Shown here: in pieces, positions 58,130-64,000 of the stretch
How positions within the stretch are numbered: the stretch's first letter is position 1
Layout of the letters: every line of letters begins with the position of its first letter
Assembly (NCBI GenBank): GCA_963930775.1
Contig: OZ005689.1
Location: 16,026,760-16,090,759 of the forward strand
Reading direction: 5' to 3'
Length of the DNA: 64,000 nt
DNA from: Cliona cf. orientalis
Lineage: Eukaryota > Porifera > Demospongiae > Clionaida > Clionaidae
Program-made: the position numbers and the translations under genes
The notes under the pieces: model-generated
Database searches by the model: none
Seen by the model: the letters and a program-made list of their open reading frames with translations, nothing else
What the model was told of the DNA's origin: nothing

Positions 58130-58554
58130 TACCGTATTGTCTCTAATTTAACGGACATCTCTAATTATCCGGACACCATTTTGAATTATTTATTTACCTC
58201 TAATTACACCGGACAGTCAACAAAGTGCGAATTTTTGTTGTTCTAATCATCCGGACATCGTTGTTCTAATGCGGACAGCTCGGCTAGCGCGCTACCTATA
58301 CCCATATCAGTGTATGAAGGAGGCGAGTTGTTCTCGTTCCCACCATGAACAGGGAGCTCCAGGTACCGTCTCGTTTACTCGATCTCTGCAGCTGATCGAT
58401 CGCACGCCCATTTGACCGAATGCGCATGCGTGAAAGCGTGTTCTAATTCATCGGACACTTTGAACGCCAACTATTTTCGTGTGCTCTAATTATAGCGGAC
58501 ATTGGCCAAAATAATTATTTTTCTGGTGTCCGTTAAATTAGAGGTAATACGGTA
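58130..58554. mobile_element. 425-bp Tc1/mariner-type MITE inside the DIRS-like element
   Basis: TA-CCGTATTGTCTCTAATTTAA at the left mirrors TTAAATTAGAGGTAATACGG-TA at the right (28-bp ends, two mismatches). CGGACA words recur along its length. Confidence 0.85.
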
Positions 58555-59117
58555 GTTAAATATTCTATCAATATAATCATAATATTATATTATCAGCTAC
58601 CATAATATTATTATCAAGTAATTGCTAGTGTGGTGACAGGCTGATGCATGCACACACACACACACACACACATGCACAAAACGACCACTGTAACCATGTG
58701 GCATCCACGCTGAGGGTTAATAATAGACATAATATTAGCTATAAGATCTTTGAATGAAACATGTGAACACTGCTGATACAGGATGAGTGGTAGGGAGAAG
58801 GTGGTGCCATTGGGGGGAGCGGGGGAGATATTCTATCCAGGGATGGTGGGGTGGGACAGGGTACCTCGACTCATTCATTGTGGAGGGTGGGGGTAGCCGT
58901 CCTTACAGTGGCTATTGGGGAATTGCCAAGGGAGGAAGCCTTAAAGGCAAAGGAGGCTGGAGATGGAGAAAAGAAAGAACCACAAGATCCCATAGCAGTG
59001 CGTATCACTCAACAAATCAACACCTCAATATCTCTGATAAAGGCCCATGAGAACTTTGAGGGGTCAGCAAAATCCTTAAGAAACTGGTTGGGAGAAGGTC
59101 TGAGTTCTATCCGAAAT

Positions 59118-59587
59118 CAGGCCCGTAGGCAGGCGGGGTGCAGGGGGGTGCATGTGCACCCCCCTTTTTTCAGCCTAACAATTGCATGTCATTTCACAAG
59201 TTCTTAATTTGCATGAGCAATAGACTAAGGCTGCATGCTATCCTCTCTATCAGCTTGACATAATCACACTTAGTGCAGCTAATTAACATTCACACCTCAA
59301 TCAATAAGCAGTTGTGACCAGTACTTGCATAATTATTATAGTAGTCACTTCCGTGATTGTCATGTGACTGAGCAGCTGTGAGTTAACATTGCAATAGCCC
59401 AGCTAGTGTATAGCTATTATACTGAAAAGATTATGGTATGAAACGTTAATGCATTGTACATGTTACAGTAGTACATTGAAATTGTATACACAGCAAGAAA
59501 TATTCCAATCCTTGTTGCGAGTACATTATAGTAATTAAACCCATACACATGTGCACCCCCCTTTTAAAAAGTCTGGCTACGGGCCTG
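59118..59587. mobile_element. 470-bp MITE disrupting the gag-like ORF
   Basis: Ends CAGGCCCGTAGGCAGGC and GTCTGGCTACGGGCCTG, flanked by GAAAT at 59113-59117 and 59588-59592. Both ends carry a poly-C block (GTGCACCCCCC). Superfamily uncertain from the 5-bp duplication. Confidence 0.8.
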
Positions 59588-59956
59588 GAAATAGATCAAT
59601 TGCATGATCGCATACTCAGATGGGAGTTTATGGACATGTCCAATTTCTATTCTTGCTCAGCAATAGATGAGACCATGGTTGAAGCGAATATAGAGAAACT
59701 GGTGGTTCTAACAGGCTTCGAAGTTTCACAACCCCCAAATTTTATCACGTGGATACATAATCGTAGTGAAGGCGTTCAATGAGGTGGAACATCCAGTGTG
59801 GAGAGAGAGTATGATGCAGGCATATCGAGAAAAGATGACATCTACTGGAAATAAATCTTGATCAGGAATGAATGTTGCATGCTCACTATCAGGAATTATG
59901 CTGCTTGAGGCTGAAACAGCGGTCAAAGGAGAGGGAGACGCCCAGGGGAACGGGTG

Positions 59957-59982
59957 GGGGGGGGGGGGGGGGGGGGGGGGGA
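59957..59982. repeat. Poly-G tract in the gag-like region
   Basis: About 25 consecutive G with few breaks. The reading frame around it is unreliable if the run length is wrong. Confidence 0.85.
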
Positions 59983-61450
59983 GCAGCCCATGTCAGAGAG
60001 GGACTACGTCTATTGGTTGTACAATGATGAGATCTGCATGCGTAACACGTTCAAGTTTCCACACCTGTGTGAGCTGTGTCGGGGGAACCATCCAAAACAC
60101 TGTTGTACCAAGCGTGCAGGACCAGACACTATGAAGGGTAATACCCACTGACGGGAATCAATCATCGGGGGAGAGAGCAGACTGAGGACATAATTTAAAG
60201 TAGCTACCTGAAATTAAGAGAATATACCTGAATACTACAAGTGTATTGTTGGATACCATGTAATATTGCTGATACAAAGGGTGGGGGTTACAAAGAAAGG
60301 TGGTAGAAAGGGGATTGGGGGTGGAGCAAGTGCATGTGGGTCACTGGGAAGGGGATAGCTGGGCAGGTCCATGCTGAAGAGACTGATCTCGGATTTGCTT
60401 CGGTGCAAGTGTGACCTACAATAATTATTATTTCAAGTGGCAGGGTCAGTCTTTGAGGCCCTCCCCTCATAGTGGGCATAACCCCATTTAAGATCTCCCC
60501 CCATTTCTGTGTGTGTTTTTATCTACTTACATGTACTTGCCATCCTACCGTTTCTGCAGTAGGCCACCACATGGAGATCCCCGAGTCAGAGCCGGGTAAG
60601 TGGTGGCTAATTGTTGACTTATCATCACCATGTGGGAATAGTGTAAATGATGGCATCAATAAGTAGTGGTGCTCCCTTTCATATAATGGATGAGGTAGCA
60701 GCGAGAATTGTATAATATCTAGGAAAGGAAGCACTAATGGCTAAATTTGACCTCAAGTTGGCATACCGTCGGATACCTGTTCACCCGGATGACCGTTTGT
60801 TACTGGGGATGGAATGGAAGGGCAACTATATGTCGATACAGCTTTACCATTTCGCTTCCACTCAGTTCCTATGATATTTAATGCAGTAGCGGAAGCCTTA
60901 GCATGTTATTCGGCAGAAAGGACTGAGTTGATGGTTTGGACCACTAACTTGATGATTTTTTGATTGTTAGCAGCCCAAAGTCAGCTGAGTGTGATCATAA
61001 TCTCCAGACAGCGTTGGAGACTTGTGAGGAGATGGGGTTCCCTGTAGCAGTGGAGAAGAAGAGGGTCCAGTGACACTCATCACCCTTTTGTGAATTGTAT
61101 TGGATTCACAGCTAATGCTCGGGTTACCTCCAGAGAAGTTAGAAGAGCTAAGAGAGCTGGTTGCTAGGTGGAGAAAGAAAAAAAAAACAACTTGCATAAA
61201 GCGGAAATTGCAATCATTGGCGGGTCATTTAAATCATGCTTGTAACGTAATCAGGCCGGGACGTGAATTCTTGCAGGGGATATTTGGTTGAAAACTGTTT
61301 GTGACAATATTACTCTGTTGCTACCACATTAGAAACCATGATAATCTTTGCCCTACGAGTTTAACTATCAAACAGAATCATAACATTATCAATTTCCTTA
61401 TTAGCTATGTAGGCACAAACATTGGCCAGTAAACACCCCAGGCCCTCCCG

Positions 61451-62890
61451 AGCAGGGACGTAGCATACTATAATAATTATCATTACAATCATATTAATAA
61501 ATTATAACAATCATAATAATAATGTTCACCATGATACAAAAAAACACTCATTTTCATCTCTGCTTGGGGTGTTTACCATAACTTACATAATGCATGTTGT
61601 TCACGGAATCCAGGTGGTATACGTACTCTAACAAGCACACCGTGTGATACATCAACATACTAGTAAGTCACTTAGTCTAATAATAGCTTGATTGCTGTAT
61701 GTGATTCATCCTAGGCACTAGGAGAGAATCGTGTGGATCTAGGCAACTTACAACTGTGCGCGCGAGACTATAATTATAGCGTCGTTTAATAAAGGGGCAT
61801 GGTTCGTTACGACTGTGGCGTTTGTGATATTTTCAATCGTTGTATCACTTTGCGTTAAACGGCCCTGAATATTACGTGCATTATTACCAGCGTTTTAAGC
61901 GAAGAGCTTGTTGCTTAAAACCTCCCCTAGAGTAACTCTAGGTGTGTTTTGCTTAATTCAATCCCTAGAGTAACTCGAGGTAATGGTTGCTTAAATCCTT
62001 CCCTACAGTAACTCTAGGGATTTTTGTTAGTTTTAAGCAAATGTATATTTTTAACCGAAAGAAAGAAAGAAAGAATGACAAATGGCTATTTTTTTTAACA
62101 TCTGGTTCTGGCATATACAATTGAGTTGATGGATGATCTTGGTCTTATTAGATAGATAATTTGCCGTAGATTCTGATTTTGACACTTAGAAATCTCACAA
62201 GGTTACCTATTTTGAGATATTTGGATTTTTGTAATGTATTATACATAATTATGGAGTATCCGTGCCATCCCTACTTATAGAGTCTACCGACTCTATGATA
62301 CTGCTTTAAGCCAGTAATAAGGCTGCGTATACTCATGCATTGTTTCTTACAGTGTTACAGTCTATTATTACGTTCACTATTATGATTATATTCCTATAAA
62401 GTGTGGAATGTGACATGTCAGTGCATGGTCTTTTAACTATACTGTTAGCAATTTATGATTGTTGAGGGTGCAATTGTGGGTGATAATACCAATCGTGACT
62501 GTCTCTGAAACAGAGACAGTCACTCATGGTATTATCACCCAAATTGCACGCTTAGCCATGCTATTAATAATTATACAAATAATATGCATAGTAACTAATT
62601 AGCTATAATAGTATTATAATAATATGCAATACAAGCAATGCAATCTTACTAGCTATGTACAAACAAAATAATCTATGCATGAAGATTGTGGAATACAAGA
62701 AAATTGCAGAACTGATGTGGTATACAAACTGAGCACAAACTTAGTACCTATCTAGTTTCTAAAACTAAATTCGACAAAACCATATTTTGCATAAGTTACA
62801 TTGTACATACTTGAACAACAACGCAATAATAAGTTAAACTATAAGCTATAGCGAAACATACATTCTAAAATCTTAGGGATATTCCATCGT
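61451..62890. other. Intergenic with three spaced short palindromes and one long hairpin
   Basis: CCCTAGAGTAACTCTAGG-type quasi-palindromes recur at about 61924, 61963 and 62002. A near-perfect hairpin is at 62468-62549. 62220-62290 repeats text found at 28070-28135 (GTAATGTATTA...CCATCCCTAC). No gene. Confidence 0.6.
62468..62549. repeat. 82-nt near-perfect hairpin (39-bp stem, 3-nt loop)
   Basis: GTGCAATTGTGGGTGATAAT...GACTGTCTCTG, loop AAA, CAGAGACAGTC...ATTATCACCCAAATTGCAC. Only a few mismatches or bulges. It could be a small foldback element or a precursor-like hairpin RNA. Confidence 0.8.
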
Positions 62891-62896
62891 ACTCAA

Positions 62897-63991
62897 TTAA
62901 CTCAGTAATGGTGCTATAATAGTTACAAGGATTGTCAGCTGATGTCCCACAGTATTCAAAGGTATTTGTATACCGGCAATACTTGGAGTGAATCTGTAAT
63001 CCGTGTGCTTAATGATGAATGTTAAGATACGCTTTTTCTTGTTGTCACTCTGTTCATCTTCTGATTCCAGTAACCCTTTTAGCTCTTTTTTCAACTTAAA
63101 AATGTATTTGTCATAATATTTATTCATTAAAATACCACAACCATAAGGAATAACAAACAATAAAAGACTGAGAAACAATCTGATAGAACCAAGCAAGATG
63201 CAGTACAGATGATTGTTTACAAATTCGTCCACACTTCTAATTTCAGGGTAAATCTCATCTATAATGGTTTTTAAACTTTGACATTGTTGAATTATCCCAA
63301 CAAAATATGCTATCCACTGAAGAACAAACCATGGTTGGAATGCACCTTGGACTACTGATACAAACTTACCAGTGCCCTTATAGGTTTTGTACAGCACTTT
63401 TGTTTCATTGTTTTCTTGACCATCTGCTAGTTTAATGGACTCCTCTGCACAGTGCCAAGCTGCTCCAATGTATGCTGTTGCTACTACCATGAGTATATTA
63501 ATTTTTAAATATACCATGAATTCCAACAATGACAAGACAGTATAAGTACAACGTTGACCAAGACTTGTATAATTAGATGAGCACAAGGGTGTAGCATCAC
63601 GATGACAGCTAATATATTTTTGTTCATTGCAGTAGGTGTTTTCCTTATATTAATAATAATAACATAATCGTATAATTCCAGTTTGATCTATTATTTCTAA
63701 TATGAATACAACCAAACTCAACAGAAAAGCAAGTATATTGAGACAGCAGATCAGCACTAAATATTTTTTTTTTGCCATTTTGCATCCTTTATTTTTATTT
63801 ATAAATACTTGGAGTGAATCCTTATCCTTATTTTCATTTTGCGATATTTTTTTTTTCTTTAAAAGCTGTGCAAATTTCCACTCATACCAGACAATTCCAA
63901 CAATTAGGGCAATTAATGCAATTATCCTGACAGTCTGGTTCAATAGTACATTTATCAATTGTCCACTTTCAAATTCGAAAAACCTTATCAT
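62897..63991 (-). pseudogene. Multi-pass membrane protein, 5' part beyond the window, one in-frame stop
   Basis: Two ORFs share one frame: 63991-63650 and 63586-62897. The only interruption is TAA within a TAT-TAT-TAT-TAA run at 63652-63650; the text between (YKENTYCNEQKYISC) reads on naturally. Hydrophobic helices: VRIIALIALIVGIVWYEW, VLICCLNILAFLLSLVVFIL, VYLKINILMVVATAYIGAAW, FVLQWIAYFVGII, ILLGSIRLFLSLLLFVIPYG and a final LTILVTIIAPLLS. A charged loop with a Lys/Glu coil (KLKKELKGLLESEDE) lies between the last two. I do not recognise the family; it may be a chemoreceptor-like or orphan sponge protein. The stop may be a slippage change in the repeat, a pseudogene mark or an error. Confidence 0.6.
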
Positions 63992-64000
63992 AATCCAGAA

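Larger units (their letters stand above)
57920..61450 (+). mobile_element. Degenerate DIRS-like retroelement with inverted terminal repeats
   Basis: 57920-58087 (GGTGTTTA..., TACTGGCCAATGTTTGTGCC, AGTTAAACTCGTAGGGCAAA, ...TGTCACAAAC) is reversed at 61280-61450, about 165 bp with scattered differences. Inverted terminal repeats are a DIRS feature. Inside on the plus strand: gag-like text 58880-59115 and 59590-59780 (KIxxWE-type EIDQLHDRILRWEFMDMS); a Cys/His knuckle-like block 60000-60130; RT 60590-61290 (LIVDLSSPCG, LMAKFDLKLAYRRIPVHPDD, LDDF preceded by TAA, LPPEKLEELRELVARW, SLAGHLNHACNVIRPG). Several stops and frameshifts; no recombinase found. Dead copy. Confidence 0.75.

Noticed and set aside
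58787..59050. 87-codon Gly/Trp-rich ORF
   Set aside because: Shadow frame of the gag-like ORF at 58851-59207 in the retroelement.
61915..62030. CRISPR-like array
   Set aside because: Only three short units with non-unique linkers in a eukaryotic genome. Described as quasi-palindromic repeats.

Overview
This window looks like nuclear DNA from a sponge, probably a demosponge. It is AT-rich and intron-rich, with GT-AG introns from about 50 bases to several kilobases and mostly phase-1 exon joins. The protein families fit: Ig/FN3 receptors, a Death-domain plus ankyrin protein with a 2A-like recoding peptide, a giant intronless Pmp-repeat membrane protein and Calx-beta modules. Much of the spacer is packed with short inverted-repeat transposons. 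No operons, rRNA genes or CRISPR arrays were seen. Species assignment is inference.

Layout. 1-25 kb is a tandemly duplicated receptor locus. It starts with the last exon of one Ig/FN3-type receptor (1-217). It then has a minus-strand gene for a small secreted, probably GPI-anchored protein (9615-10338), two broken paralogs of that gene (about 8390-9420 and 19366-19872), a broken receptor head with a flipped first exon (10600-10832), and one complete nine-exon receptor (20149-24578). Receptor and GPI-type gene are arranged head to head, so the unit was probably duplicated as a divergent pair. Between 13.5 and 19.4 kb lies a deeply nested stack of DNA transposons.

25.4-43.1 kb is best read as one gene of eight exons whose phases all agree. 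It has an N-terminal leader with a membrane segment, a 2A motif (DVELNPGP), a Death domain, an unnamed helical domain seen in sponge proteins, and a terminal exon of about twelve ankyrin repeats. That terminal exon has a duplicated downstream copy (41756-43075), which is either a pseudo-exon or is rescued by a new 111-base intron. The introns hold a Penelope-like fragment, several MITEs and a 60-bp minisatellite.

43-48 kb holds scattered exon fragments (glycerol kinase, a MAD1-like coiled coil). 48354-52678 is the Pmp-repeat multi-pass membrane protein, with one frameshift. 52950-55365 is a decayed Calx-beta transmembrane gene. 55.4-61.5 kb contains remains of tyrosine-recombinase retroelements, including a degenerate copy bounded by inverted repeats of about 165 bp and itself hit by two DNA transposons. 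The window ends inside a minus-strand multi-pass membrane ORF (62897-63991) with one in-frame stop.

Taken together, the intact genes encode cell-surface receptors with possible phosphotyrosine docking sites, a GPI-type surface protein, a Death/ankyrin adaptor and large repeat-bearing membrane proteins. This is the kind of content expected of a fast-evolving recognition or innate-immunity neighbourhood, but that role is inferred from domains only.
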